NCBI GenBank assembly: GCA_036734545.1
Contig: DAIMYJ010000001.1
Span: 1-64,000 of the forward strand
Length of the DNA: 64,000 nt
Origin: UBA7236 sp036734545
Lineage (GTDB): Bacteria > Bacteroidota > Bacteroidia > Chitinophagales > BACL12
Direction of reading: 5' to 3'
A program made the translations under genes and the position numbers. Within the stretch, counting starts at the first letter, position 1. The number at the start of each line of letters is the position of its first letter. The notes beneath the pieces were generated by a model. It did no database searches. It was not told the DNA's origin and was given only the letters and a program-made list of their open reading frames with translations. Positions 44,321-52,918 of this stretch are shown one piece after another.

Positions 44321-46591
44321 ATGAAATGGAACATCTGGAAATGGATCGCACGGATCCCGCCCCGGGCGGCCCTCGCGGCCAGCCTGCTGCTGCTTATACC
44401 GGCGGTATGGTGCACACTGCAGCTGCGGTTCTCTTACGACTATGCCGATTTCTTTCCCGACCGCGACCCTGACCTCGAGTTCTACCAGGCGTTCAGAGAG
44501 CGTTTCGAGCCTGACGATAACTTCCTGCTGATCGGGATGCAGCCCGAACACGGGGTGTTCGAGCAGCGGTTCCTGGTGGCGCTCGACAGCGCTACCCGCG
44601 GGACAGGGCGTATACCGGGTGTGGAGCGGGCACTCTCCATCAGCAATTTCCGGTATGCGGTGGTATCACCTTTCGGTATACTCGACTACCCCGCTGTGCA
44701 TCCGGAGGATACTGCCAGGTATGCGTCAGACAGCGCCCGCCTTTTTGCCGATGAGCGGATCCTGGGGAAGCTGATCAGTGAGGACGGCCGGACCGCCGTG
44801 ATCCTGCTCAAGACCGCAGATACGCTGGATCAGCAGGATGCGCTGCCCCTCATTCAGGGGGTGCGGGACGTTATGGCACAGGCCGGGCTGCATGACCATC
44901 ACCTGCTGGGCAAAGCTTATTTTGAGACCGAACTCATCCGCATCCAGCGCAGGGAGTTCCTGCTGTATGCCTGTTTAAGTGTGGTGCTGGTATGCTTGGT
45001 CACACTGTTGATGTTCCGCAAGGTGTGGGTGGTGGTATTGTCGGCACTCACCGTAGGCCTTTCCCTGTTGTTATTCACCGGTATCCTCGGCGCCCTTGGC
45101 ATAGAACAGAATGTGATGAGCACCCTCTACCCGATCGTGATCATCATCATCGGCATTTCAGATGCCGTGCATTTCATTGGTAAGTATCTGGTGGAGCTGC
45201 GCAGGAATGCTAACCGAAAAATTGCACTTTTCCGCACCCTCTCCGACATCGGCTTTGCCACCTTCCTCACCGCCATCACCTCTGCCATAGGCTTTCTGAC
45301 CATGCTCACGTCCAATGTGCCGCCCATCCGCAATTTCGGATTGTATTCGGCGCTCGGTGTGCTGGTGGTGTATGCCGTGGTGGTATTTCTCATCAGCCCC
45401 ATGCTCACCTTTTTCCGCCCTGATCAGATAGATGCACATACCGATGGTGAAAGTGCAGGCTGGAATAACTTTCTGCAGCGCATCTATCAGATCGGCAAAC
45501 AACGGCAGCGCAGGGTCATTTTGATCACGTCGGTCGTGTTAGGCATTTTTATATATGGCGTAACGCAGATCAGCACCAACATCCATATCGGTCAGGGACT
45601 GCCGCGCGGTGAAAAGATCACCGAGGACTTCGTTTTTTTTGAACGGCACTTCAATGGTTTCCGTCCGTTCGAGATCGCTGCTGAGGCACAGGGTGAGCAT
45701 CGCATCGACGAGCCGGCGGTGTTGCGGGAGATAGAGAAGGTGGAGCAAAAGGCAATTACCTATCCGATGGTGAACGGGTTGCAGAGCATCACCATGATGT
45801 ATAAAAGCATGCACCGCGCGCATCACGGCGACCAGGTGGCATTTTATGCGCTACCGGCATCTGATTCTGTGCTGTTGAACTACAATCGCCTGCTCAAAAA
45901 ATTCGCTGTGCGGGAAATGAACACGCTCATCACGAGTGACCATAAAGCAGGACGCATCAGCGGATTTATCAGTGATGTGGGCACTGACAGCATACGCGCG
46001 ATGCAGGAAGACCTGCAGGCATTCATTGCTGCCGAAACGGATCCTGAACTGGTTCGATTTACCGCTACGGGCACCGGGGTGATCTTTGACAAGAACACTA
46101 CCTATTTGCGACAGAACATTATCAGCGGTGTATTGCTGGCCTTTTTGTGTATCGGGTTGGTGATGGCGTATCTGTTCCGCGACTGGAAGATGGTGATCAT
46201 CAGCATCATTCCGAACGTGATACCGCTGGTTGTTTGTGCGGGTATCATGGGTTGGCTGAACATCGAACTGGATGCGCCCACTTCGATCATTTTTGGCATC
46301 AGTTACGGTATTGCGGTGGATGACACGATCCATTTCCTGTCGAAGTTCAATATCGAAAGGCAAAAGGGGTATGACGTGGAGATGGCGTTGCAGAATACGT
46401 TTGCGGAGACGGGACGCGCGGTCTTCACTATGTCGGTGATCCTGTTCTTCGGCTTCATGATCCTGCTGCTCTCCCCTACTGCTGCCACCTTCAATATCGG
46501 GCTGCTCACCGGCATCACCCTGTTTTCAGCGGTTTGGCCGGATGTGTTCCTACTGCCCGTACTGCTCAGGAAATGGGCGCGGCGCGGTTGA
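44321..46591 (+). CDS. RND superfamily exporter (MMPL/HAE3-like)
   Basis: Inner-membrane transporter of 756 aa with the duplicated RND plan: one N-terminal helix (about 14-32), a periplasmic domain (about 35-205), a block of helices (about 207-370), a second periplasmic domain after a helix near 395-415, and a second helix block (about 600-750). The proton-relay type segments are IIIIGISDAVHFIGKYL in the first half and IIFGISYGIAVDDTIHFLSKF in the second, both with Asp next to His, as in HAE3/MMPL proteins. Likely substrates are lipids or hydrophobic molecules such as hopanoids, by family only. Alone on its strand after a 180-bp spacer that holds no gene. Confidence 0.9.
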   Translation: MKWNIWKWIARIPPRAALAASLLLLIPAVWCTLQLRFSYDYADFFPDRDPDLEFYQAFRERFEPDDNFLLIGMQPEHGVFEQRFLVALDSATRGTGRIPGVERALSISNFRYAVVSPFGILDYPAVHPEDTARYASDSARLFADERILGKLISEDGRTAVILLKTADTLDQQDALPLIQGVRDVMAQAGLHDHHLLGKAYFETELIRIQRREFLLYACLSVVLVCLVTLLMFRKVWVVVLSALTVGLSLLLFTGILGALGIEQNVMSTLYPIVIIIIGISDAVHFIGKYLVELRRNANRKIALFRTLSDIGFATFLTAITSAIGFLTMLTSNVPPIRNFGLYSALGVLVVYAVVVFLISPMLTFFRPDQIDAHTDGESAGWNNFLQRIYQIGKQRQRRVILITSVVLGIFIYGVTQISTNIHIGQGLPRGEKITEDFVFFERHFNGFRPFEIAAEAQGEHRIDEPAVLREIEKVEQKAITYPMVNGLQSITMMYKSMHRAHHGDQVAFYALPASDSVLLNYNRLLKKFAVREMNTLITSDHKAGRISGFISDVGTDSIRAMQEDLQAFIAAETDPELVRFTATGTGVIFDKNTTYLRQNIISGVLLAFLCIGLVMAYLFRDWKMVIISIIPNVIPLVVCAGIMGWLNIELDAPTSIIFGISYGIAVDDTIHFLSKFNIERQKGYDVEMALQNTFAETGRAVFTMSVILFFGFMILLLSPTAATFNIGLLTGITLFSAVWPDVFLLPVLLRKWARRG

Positions 46592-46666
46592 TCCGCCGGT
46601 GAGTCACAAGTTTCCATCGATTGAAACATAAAATTCCCATTCAGTCATTAATTTTAACCTGTGAAC

Positions 46667-47614
46667 ATGAAGATTGTGACAGGCAAAAAGCAGGCAATTC
46701 AACTCACCGGGGCATGCATGATCAGTGTATTGCTGATGACCGGCTGCACCAAGGATGTTCGCACCTTCCGCGACATACATTTCATTTATACGACCGATAC
46801 GACACAAGAGCGGCTCGACAATCTGGGCAACCCTGCTGATGTGCCGGCGGGGCATGCGGTGCAGTCGCCAGACATGCAGCTCATGAGCATCCATTACATC
46901 GAAGTTTCGGCCGATGCCTCCACCCTGTTCAAGCAAGGCGCGTTGTTGTATCAGGCGCCCGAAACAGAGGCCGGTGGTGATAAAGCCATTGATTTCGACC
47001 AAAGTAACCGCACGGCACCTGGTGAGGAGTTCCTGCAGGTGAACCTGGAGCGATTGCCAGCCGGCACCTATTCCTACATACGCGCCTCCGTGGCCTATCA
47101 GCAGTATTCCGTGCTGTTCGACGTGCACAATATCCCGGGTATCGGGACACTTGAGGATCAGAGCGGCGTGCTCGCCTCGTTCGTGGGATATCGCACCTAC
47201 ATTACCGACCTTTCAATACAAAACCTTACCACCCCCATCAATGCCAACAAGGTGCAGGGATTTTGGGGGTTTGAGACACTTTTCACGGATGATCTCGAGG
47301 GCTTTAACGCCATATACACCGGGCAATCGCCGGCGGGCGCCACGACGGTAGTGAATCCGATAGATGCAACCTCACCGGTACCGGAAGGCTCTTGTGTAGT
47401 AACGGGTGCATTCGCTGAACCGCTGGTGGTCACCGGAGAGGAGACAGGAGAGCTTTCGATCACCCTGCATTTCAGTACCAACGGCAGTTTTGAATGGATA
47501 GACACCGACGGCGACGGGGTATGGGATGTAGACGCTCTGGATCCCGGGCAGACCGAACAAGTGATAGACATGGGATTGCGCGGTATGATAGCCACCTGGG
47601 AATGGTTGGAATAA
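46667..47614 (+). CDS. Lipoprotein of unknown function
   Basis: Lipoprotein of 315 aa; ATG 46667 is preferred over the GTG two codons upstream. Signal with lipobox LLMTGC at about residues 22-27, then a mostly beta protein: FRDIHFIYTTDT, LERLPAGTYSYIRASV, INANKVQGFWGFET, ELSITLHFSTNGSFEW and the acidic DTDGDGVWDVD, which looks like a calcium-binding loop of thrombospondin-3 type. The shape (long beta protein with a GTYSYIRASV-type strand and a late W-rich strand) loosely recalls MbnP-type copper-related proteins, but I cannot support that. It precedes the FtsP-like gene by 152 bp on the same strand. Confidence 0.8.
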   Translation: MKIVTGKKQAIQLTGACMISVLLMTGCTKDVRTFRDIHFIYTTDTTQERLDNLGNPADVPAGHAVQSPDMQLMSIHYIEVSADASTLFKQGALLYQAPETEAGGDKAIDFDQSNRTAPGEEFLQVNLERLPAGTYSYIRASVAYQQYSVLFDVHNIPGIGTLEDQSGVLASFVGYRTYITDLSIQNLTTPINANKVQGFWGFETLFTDDLEGFNAIYTGQSPAGATTVVNPIDATSPVPEGSCVVTGAFAEPLVVTGEETGELSITLHFSTNGSFEWIDTDGDGVWDVDALDPGQTEQVIDMGLRGMIATWEWLE

Positions 47615-47766
47615 TGAAAGAATTACACATAGGAATAATTATTCACTTTCAAATAATCTTTTATCTTAGCCCCACGATGCCACGCACACGACCGAACAGC
47701 CACGGAAGCATCGAACCTATCACACACACCTCGAAACAACATTTGGTAATTCATAAACTCTAAAGA

Positions 47767-49293
47767 ATGAACAGACGCTCATTTTTACGCAACACGCTCG
47801 CGGGAACCACAGCTATTGCCGTTACACCTACTGCCTTTTTAGCCAGTTGTGATGGCGGCGGCCAGGAGATCCTTGATGATGTGCTTTTTGGCGAGGTAGG
47901 CGGTATAACTGTTCCGGCTCCTCCATTCACGAATGATTATGCATCACTCGACTCGTTGCCGGCCAACGGTGCCTTCATTACGGCCAACAAGAATTTCGCC
48001 ATTTTCCTCGGAACGACCGGCACTTTCTGTTACGGTTATTCTAATACCATTTGGGGCCCTACCCTCACAGCTAACAGCGGCGAAAGTGTTACACTGACCG
48101 TTGAGGCTGATCTGGCGAAGGACACCAACGTGCATTTTCATGGCCTGAAACTGAACGCCGATGAACATGACGGTGTAGAAGATGTACTCACCAACGGTTC
48201 CAGCAAGACCTATTCATTTACGGTGAACAACCGTGCAGGTATGTACTGGTACCATCCACAGATCAAGAAAGTTACCGGAGAACAGATAGGCGGTGGTTTG
48301 GGTGGTTTATTCGTTGTTTCCGACAGCGAGGAGTCAGCACTGAATCTTCCTGCAGGAAACCTCAGAAGCACGACCATCTCTATCCAGGACAAGCGTTTCA
48401 ATGAAGACGGCATGATGTTCTACAGCCCGAACACGGCTGAAAAACTTACCGGATATTTTGGTGAGACCGTATTGGTGAATGGTGTAAGCGGACCGGTAAA
48501 GAACGTAAGTTCACGTATCCACCGTTTGCGTATCATCAACGGCAGCACTGCCCGTATTTACAACCTCGCACTCGATGTGATCGACGGTGACGGCATCGGA
48601 TTTAATGTGATCGGCGGCGATGGTGGTTTGTTGAATTCTCTCGGCGGCGCTATCAATCAGATCCTGCTCGCTCCGGGTGAGCGCGTGGATACGCTGGTGG
48701 ATTTCTCCGGACTGCCACTCGACACTGAGATCATGCTGGCCAGCAAGCAGTTCAATGATGCCGGTCAGTATCAGGGTTCTACCGGTTTCGATATCCTGAA
48801 ATTTGTGATCTCTCAGGAAGAAGATGAAACCTATACATTACCTGATGATCTTTCTGATATCACTACACTCACTGAGGGTGATGTGACCGGAGAGACACGC
48901 ACTTTTGATGTGAAGAATGATATTTCAAAAGAAGAGGCTACCAACAATACGGATAGCATGCACACCATCAACGGTGACACTTACAAGCCCGGTGAAGTTG
49001 CCTTTACGGTGAACACAGGTGCAGTTGAAAAGTGGGTCATCGACAATTCAGGTGGCAGCGAGCCTCGTGTAATGCATATTTATGGTGTTCAGTTCCAGGT
49101 ATTCTCCCGTGAAGGTGGCCGCGGCAACGTAAGGCAATGGGAGCGCGGCTGGAAGGATACCATCTGTGTATTACCGGAAGAAAAGGTAACCCTGATCATT
49201 CCTTTCAATAATGCGCCGGGCATTTATCACATGACCTCCACTAACCAGGAACATGCTGATACAGGCCTGATGAATACATTTGAGATCGTGTGA
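47767..49293 (+). CDS. FtsP/SufI-like multicopper-oxidase-fold protein lacking copper ligands (Tat substrate)
   Basis: Exported protein of 508 aa with a twin-arginine signal (NRRSFLRNTLAG) followed by a lipobox-like FLASC. Three cupredoxin domains: N-terminal HFHGLKLN and YWYHPQIKKVTGEQ; C-terminal MHIYGVQFQV, ERGWKDTI, and YHMTSTNQEHADTG. Compared with CueO, WFHPH has become YHPQ, HPFHIHG has become RVMHIYG, and HCHLLEH has become TSTNQEH. Thus the type 1 Cys and most type 2/3 His ligands are gone. The same pattern is known in E. coli FtsP (SufI), a Tat-exported divisome-stabilising protein, with which it shares the GWKDT and EGV/YGVxFQ blocks. Oxidase activity is therefore unlikely; a structural or division role is inferred by homology. 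Confidence 0.88.
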   Translation: MNRRSFLRNTLAGTTAIAVTPTAFLASCDGGGQEILDDVLFGEVGGITVPAPPFTNDYASLDSLPANGAFITANKNFAIFLGTTGTFCYGYSNTIWGPTLTANSGESVTLTVEADLAKDTNVHFHGLKLNADEHDGVEDVLTNGSSKTYSFTVNNRAGMYWYHPQIKKVTGEQIGGGLGGLFVVSDSEESALNLPAGNLRSTTISIQDKRFNEDGMMFYSPNTAEKLTGYFGETVLVNGVSGPVKNVSSRIHRLRIINGSTARIYNLALDVIDGDGIGFNVIGGDGGLLNSLGGAINQILLAPGERVDTLVDFSGLPLDTEIMLASKQFNDAGQYQGSTGFDILKFVISQEEDETYTLPDDLSDITTLTEGDVTGETRTFDVKNDISKEEATNNTDSMHTINGDTYKPGEVAFTVNTGAVEKWVIDNSGGSEPRVMHIYGVQFQVFSREGGRGNVRQWERGWKDTICVLPEEKVTLIIPFNNAPGIYHMTSTNQEHADTGLMNTFEIV

Positions 49294-49320
49294 TCCTGTC
49301 ATGATTGTATGTATCTCAGA

Positions 49321-49344
49321 AAACCCTCGTAAGAGGGTTTTTTT
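49321..49344 (+). terminator. Rho-independent terminator after the FtsP-like gene
   Basis: AAACCCTC (49321-49328), loop GTAA, GAGGGTTT (49333-49340) and further Ts. It ends the transcript 28 bp after the stop codon. Confidence 0.88.
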
Positions 49345-49376
49345 ATTTTATATACCCCGCTTATCCACAATTCAGG

Positions 49377-49407
49377 TTGACCGTTCGATAAAAAAAGAGT
49401 ATCTTAC
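49377..49407 (+). promoter_or_regulatory. Candidate Bacteroidota promoter
   Basis: TTG (49377-49379), 20-nt spacer, TATCTTAC (49400-49407). The spacer length equals that of the candidate at 3529-3560. It may drive the small membrane protein and the CapA-like gene. Confidence 0.4.
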
Positions 49408-49425
49408 GGGTACAAACCCTGATTT

Positions 49426-49623
49426 ATGCTGGCAAAACAACTGTCCCCCCAACTCCGGCCGATACTGGTTCCCTGTGCCCTGTATGTGGCCAACCTGACC
49501 CTGAAATCCCAGACACAAGGCAGTGCAAGCATGACACCGTTCTACATTGTCACGATCGTATTTACCGTGCTGATCGTAGCTGCAGTTATCTCTTTCTTCA
49601 TTTCTAAAAAGAAAAAGAACTGA
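49426..49623 (+). CDS. Possible small single-helix membrane protein
   Basis: Reading frame of 65 codons; an internal ATG at 49531 would give just 30 aa. The last 30 residues look like a membrane anchor: FYIVTIVFTVLIVAAVISFFI followed by SKKKKN, positively charged, so probably inside. The N-terminal half has no protein-like features, so the short version may be the real product. It lies 13 nt behind a candidate promoter and 19 bp before the CapA-like ATG. No family recognised; coding status is uncertain. Confidence 0.35.
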   Translation: MLAKQLSPQLRPILVPCALYVANLTLKSQTQGSASMTPFYIVTIVFTVLIVAAVISFFISKKKKN

Positions 49624-49642
49624 ATAGCCGATCTTTGTGACC

Positions 49643-50800
49643 ATGTCATTGTTCTCTCTGGCCTCCTGCCTGATGGCCCTGGCAGGATCTCTGACCGCAT
49701 GTCAACCGGCAGAACCTCAGGCCACCGTCTCCGGTCAGTCGGCAACACCCCCGGATACAGCTATATTCTTCACCATCGCTTCCGTTGGCGACCTGATGTG
49801 CCACAGCACCCAATTCAACTATGCGCGCATAGAAGGCGACAGTTTCGATTTTGACCCTGCCTACGCTTATGTAAGGGATTATCTCACAGAGGCCGATCTG
49901 CTGCTCGGTAATCTGGAAACGACGCTGGCAGGGCCCGGGAAGCCCTATAGCGGCTATCCGCAATTCAACACACCGGATGCCTATGCCACGGCACTGCGCA
50001 ATGCCGGTTTCGACTGCATAGTAACCGCCAACAACCATAGCAATGACACCGGCGAAAAGGGTATCCTCCGCACCATTGATGTGCTGGACTCGCTGGGATT
50101 GCCGCATACCGGCACCTATTCTTCTGAGCAGGACCGAGATTCGGTGCGCATCCTGGAGGTACAGGGCGTCCGTATCGGGATCATTGCCTACTCCTACTCT
50201 ACCAACGGACTGCCGCTTACAGAAGGTAAACCCTGGCTGGTGAACCTCTGCGACACTGCGCTGATCGCGAGGGACATGCAGCGCGGACGGCAGTTGGGAG
50301 CAGAACTCATGATCGTTTTCTACCATTTTGGCGATGAATACCAGCGCCTGCCCAATACCTATCAGAAAGGCCTTGTGCAGTTTGCCATTGACAGGGGTGC
50401 CGATATCGTGCTGGGGAGCCATCCCCACGTGCTGCAGCCAACGGCCTTCTATCCGGGCAAAGGATCTACGGTGGACAGCGTTTTTGTTGCGTGGTCGATG
50501 GGTAATTTTATCAGCAATCAGCAGGATGAGTATACCGATGAGGGTGTGATCGTTCGTTTACGCATGATGAAGGACCTGCGCACGGGAAAGATCAATGTAG
50601 TGGGAACTGATCATGTACCCACCTGGGTATACAAAGGAAAGCTGCCAGACCGCAAGCAGCACACAGTTTTTCCGGTAACCGACACCACTTTTTCGAACAT
50701 CCCGGCGTTCATACTGGACAGCTACCGGTCGGAGCTGGATAAAGCCCTGCGGCACAGCACTGACATTTTATACCGCCCGGTGCCCTTAACTGAAAATTAG
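49643..50800 (+). CDS. CapA-family metallophosphoesterase-like lipoprotein
   Basis: Lipoprotein of 385 aa; ATG 49643 is chosen over a GTG two codons earlier. Signal with lipobox SLTAC near residue 20. The CapA/PgsA-type domain covers about residues 42-310: VGDLMCH (metal ligands Asp/His), LGNLETTLAG, TANNHSNDTGEKGI, VFYHFGDEY, LGSHPHVLQP and WSMGNFISNQ, all the family's metal-site motifs. Family members act in poly-gamma-glutamate capsule synthesis, but the other cap/pgs genes are missing, so the actual substrate is open. 26 bp before the DUF4294 gene. Confidence 0.9.
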   Translation: MSLFSLASCLMALAGSLTACQPAEPQATVSGQSATPPDTAIFFTIASVGDLMCHSTQFNYARIEGDSFDFDPAYAYVRDYLTEADLLLGNLETTLAGPGKPYSGYPQFNTPDAYATALRNAGFDCIVTANNHSNDTGEKGILRTIDVLDSLGLPHTGTYSSEQDRDSVRILEVQGVRIGIIAYSYSTNGLPLTEGKPWLVNLCDTALIARDMQRGRQLGAELMIVFYHFGDEYQRLPNTYQKGLVQFAIDRGADIVLGSHPHVLQPTAFYPGKGSTVDSVFVAWSMGNFISNQQDEYTDEGVIVRLRMMKDLRTGKINVVGTDHVPTWVYKGKLPDRKQHTVFPVTDTTFSNIPAFILDSYRSELDKALRHSTDILYRPVPLTEN

Positions 50801-50826
50801 CACGAGGTTTGCCTGAGATACCATAT

Positions 50827-51375
50827 ATGCGCACATTGTTATTCACGCTGTTGTTCTGCCTGACGCTCCCACAGGTGCATGCCCAGATCGGCGACCCGTT
50901 CAAAGGGGAGGACATGGATACCATCTATTTTGTGGAGCTGGACTCATTTACGATTTCAGCTCGCCCCATGAAGAATTATAACTACTCACGGTACGAGGCT
51001 ATCGTGAAAAAGGTATACCCTTTTGCCGATACGGCAGTGCAGACCATCAAGGCCCTGGAGGCTATGGAATTCAGTGCCCGGCGGGATGAAAAGCAGTATA
51101 AGAAGCAACTGGAAGATGCACTGCGCACCAGCTTTGAGGAAAAGCTGCGCAATCTGTCACGAACCCAGGGCGATGTGCTCATCGACATCATCGAGCGCAA
51201 CACCGGCAGAACGATGTACGACATCCTGAAGGACGTAAAGAGCGGCAGTACAGCCTTTTGGTGGAATAGCCTGGGCAAGGCTTACGGCTACGATCTCAAG
51301 GAAGGTTACAAGGCCGAGAACAACCCCACGCTGGAGCAGATCATAGTCGATTACGAAAAACGCTATAAACGCTGA
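50827..51375 (+). CDS. DUF4294 family exported protein
   Basis: Exported protein of 182 aa with signal peptide MRTLLFTLLFCLTLPQVHAQ. ATG at 50827 follows the CapA-like gene by 26 bp. Residues about 35-182 are the DUF4294 domain, including SRYEAIVKKVYPFADTAVQ, a basic-charged helical region, GDVLIDIIERNTGRTMYDI and FWWNSLGKAYGYDLKEGY. Conserved in Bacteroidota; function unknown. Terminator 20 bp after the stop. Confidence 0.88.
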   Translation: MRTLLFTLLFCLTLPQVHAQIGDPFKGEDMDTIYFVELDSFTISARPMKNYNYSRYEAIVKKVYPFADTAVQTIKALEAMEFSARRDEKQYKKQLEDALRTSFEEKLRNLSRTQGDVLIDIIERNTGRTMYDILKDVKSGSTAFWWNSLGKAYGYDLKEGYKAENNPTLEQIIVDYEKRYKR

Positions 51376-51395
51376 CCCTCAGAGGCCGGTAAAAG

Positions 51396-51428
51396 AAAAA
51401 GGCTGTCCGTTCGGGACAGCCTTTTTTT
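51396..51428. terminator. Bidirectional terminator
   Basis: GGCTGTCC (51401-51408), 5-nt loop, GGACAGCC (51414-51421) with AAAAA before and TTTTTTT after. Closes both the DUF4294 gene (+) and the secG cluster (-). Confidence 0.88.
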
Positions 51429-51445
51429 ATTCAATGCGATATGGA

Positions 51446-51814
51446 TCACTCAGCGGGCTGAGCAGATTCTTCTACAGGTTGTTCTTCTGTGGGTTGCTCT
51501 TCGGTAGGCAGTGACTGAGCCGGAGCGCCGGTATTGAGCGGCTGAACGGCTTCTGGAACGAGACCGCCGGTGTTAGAAACCGTTTCCGTAGGCTTCAGTG
51601 CGGCAGCGCTCAGGCAGAGAGCAAAAACCACAATTACGAGACCCCAGGTGATCTTCTCGATGTCGTCAGTGGTACGCTTGTAACCAAAGATCTGGTTAGC
51701 AGCACCGCCGAAGGTTCCGGAGAGACCGCCGCCTTTGGGGTTTTGGATGAGCACTACCAATCCCAGCAGCACGGCTGCGATGATGGCGATAATGATTATG
51801 ATAGTAAACAACAT
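51446..51814 (-). CDS. secG: SecG subunit of the protein translocase
   Basis: Inner-membrane SecYEG component of 122 aa. Two helices: residues about 3-22, and about 57-74 (WGLVIVVFALCLSAAAL). Between them is the conserved cytosolic loop LIQNPKGGGLSGTFGG. The C-terminal 45 residues are low-complexity, with repeats of TEEQP, acidic and periplasmic or cytosolic by topology; such tails are common in Bacteroidota SecG. Last gene of the miaB-led cluster, 3 bp after the preceding stop. Confidence 0.93.
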   Translation of the reverse strand: MLFTIIIIIAIIAAVLLGLVVLIQNPKGGGLSGTFGGAANQIFGYKRTTDDIEKITWGLVIVVFALCLSAAALKPTETVSNTGGLVPEAVQPLNTGAPAQSLPTEEQPTEEQPVEESAQPAE

Positions 51815-51817
51815 ATT

Positions 51818-52918
51818 CTACTTCGTCTTTTTTCTGATCTGTTCAATTAAGGCTGCAAAGTAATCGCTTTTTTGGGGTTTAAGCAAGCTTAATTGCGTAT
51901 ACATCTCTATGGCCTTGGCGTATTTACCCTGCATAACAAGGATCCGCGCGTAGGTTTCGCTGATGATACCGGTATCCATCTGAATACTTTTCCGGGCCAG
52001 ATCGGCCGCCACCTGTTCGTTCATCAGGCGGTCGCGGGTGCCTTCGGCCATGTCTTCGCCCGGCGCCGGCTTCCTGCGCAGATACACGCGCACAGGAGCG
52101 TGGGCATCCTTAGGTTCCACTACCCTGCCCGTTCCCTTTCCGCTCAGGCGGAAGAGCCAGCCGCCAAAAGTGTCGGTCTGCACTTCCGTGTTCGTTTCGG
52201 CAGCCATTTCCGGGGTAATGGGCGGCAGGGTGAATTTCTCGGCATCTTCGAGGACACCGAGTTCGCGTTCGATATCGTAAGCCGGACGGTCGAACAGCAG
52301 GTCCCTGTCAAAGTCGGGCTGCTCATCCGGCATATGGATGATTGTTTGGGTTTCGGGGGATTCCTTGTCCGCTTCGGCTGCATGTTCCAGCGTTTCAGCC
52401 AGATTCTCCTCTTCGAGGAGTGCCTCGGCCTCTGCGATCTCCTCCAGTGGTGCAAAAACGGGGATCTCTTCAGGCTGCGGATCGGGAGGTGTGATCTCGG
52501 GGATGCTTTCGATCATCTCCTGCACGATGGCCTCTTCCTCCTGCTCCAGCACCACCTCCGGTTCCGGTATGGCAGGCATTTCCGGCGCCACCGGTATCTC
52601 CGGCTGCACCTCGGCCACCGGCTCCTCTTCGAGCACGAGGCGTTCCGAGCTGTCCTTTACGGCGTCCCCGGCCATGGCCAGTTCTGCGGACTGATGTATC
52701 ACATGAAAGAGCTGCTCGCGGTCGTAGGCCATGACGGCAGCCTGTTTGAGTTGTTGTTCGAAGAGCGGACTGCCCGTAAGGTGCATTTTGCGCGCCAGCA
52801 GGATGTGTATGGCCTGACAATAGGGATAGCGCTCGGCTATGACCTTCATATCCGACAAAGGCACATCACCCAACTGAATGGGATCCTGGATCATCTTATG
52901 GAACTCTTCCGCGAACAT
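51818..52918 (-). CDS. Conserved Bacteroidota protein between lptE and secG
   Basis: Cytosolic 366-aa protein. Residues 1-80 are helical, with LSDMKVIAERYPYCQAIHILLARKMH, a pattern seen in related proteins at this locus. Residues about 85-290 are a long acidic Glu/Pro-rich low-complexity region. The last 60 residues resemble a TPR (LARKSIQMDTGIISETYARILVMQGKYAKAIEMY). The ATG overlaps the lptE stop by one base (TAATG). Function unknown; a scaffold in the translocation or LPS export context is only an inference from neighbours. Confidence 0.85.
   Translation of the reverse strand: MFAEEFHKMIQDPIQLGDVPLSDMKVIAERYPYCQAIHILLARKMHLTGSPLFEQQLKQAAVMAYDREQLFHVIHQSAELAMAGDAVKDSSERLVLEEEPVAEVQPEIPVAPEMPAIPEPEVVLEQEEEAIVQEMIESIPEITPPDPQPEEIPVFAPLEEIAEAEALLEEENLAETLEHAAEADKESPETQTIIHMPDEQPDFDRDLLFDRPAYDIERELGVLEDAEKFTLPPITPEMAAETNTEVQTDTFGGWLFRLSGKGTGRVVEPKDAHAPVRVYLRRKPAPGEDMAEGTRDRLMNEQVAADLARKSIQMDTGIISETYARILVMQGKYAKAIEMYTQLSLLKPQKSDYFAALIEQIRKKTK

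Larger units (their letters stand above)
49294..49642 (+). other. 349-bp spacer with terminator, promoter and doubtful small ORF
   Basis: Between the FtsP-like and CapA-like genes. Apart from the terminator (49321-49344), a candidate promoter (49377-49407) and a small reading frame (49426-49623), listed separately, I see no RNA gene or repeat. Confidence 0.7.

Noticed and set aside
46667..49293. Copper-handling operon (MbnP-like lipoprotein plus multicopper oxidase)
   Set aside because: The lipoprotein has no clear MbnP motifs and the oxidase-like protein has lost its copper ligands, so the copper link is not supported.
49646..50428. Minus-strand frame of 260 codons
   Set aside because: Antisense to the CapA-like gene with complete metal-site motifs; a shadow frame.
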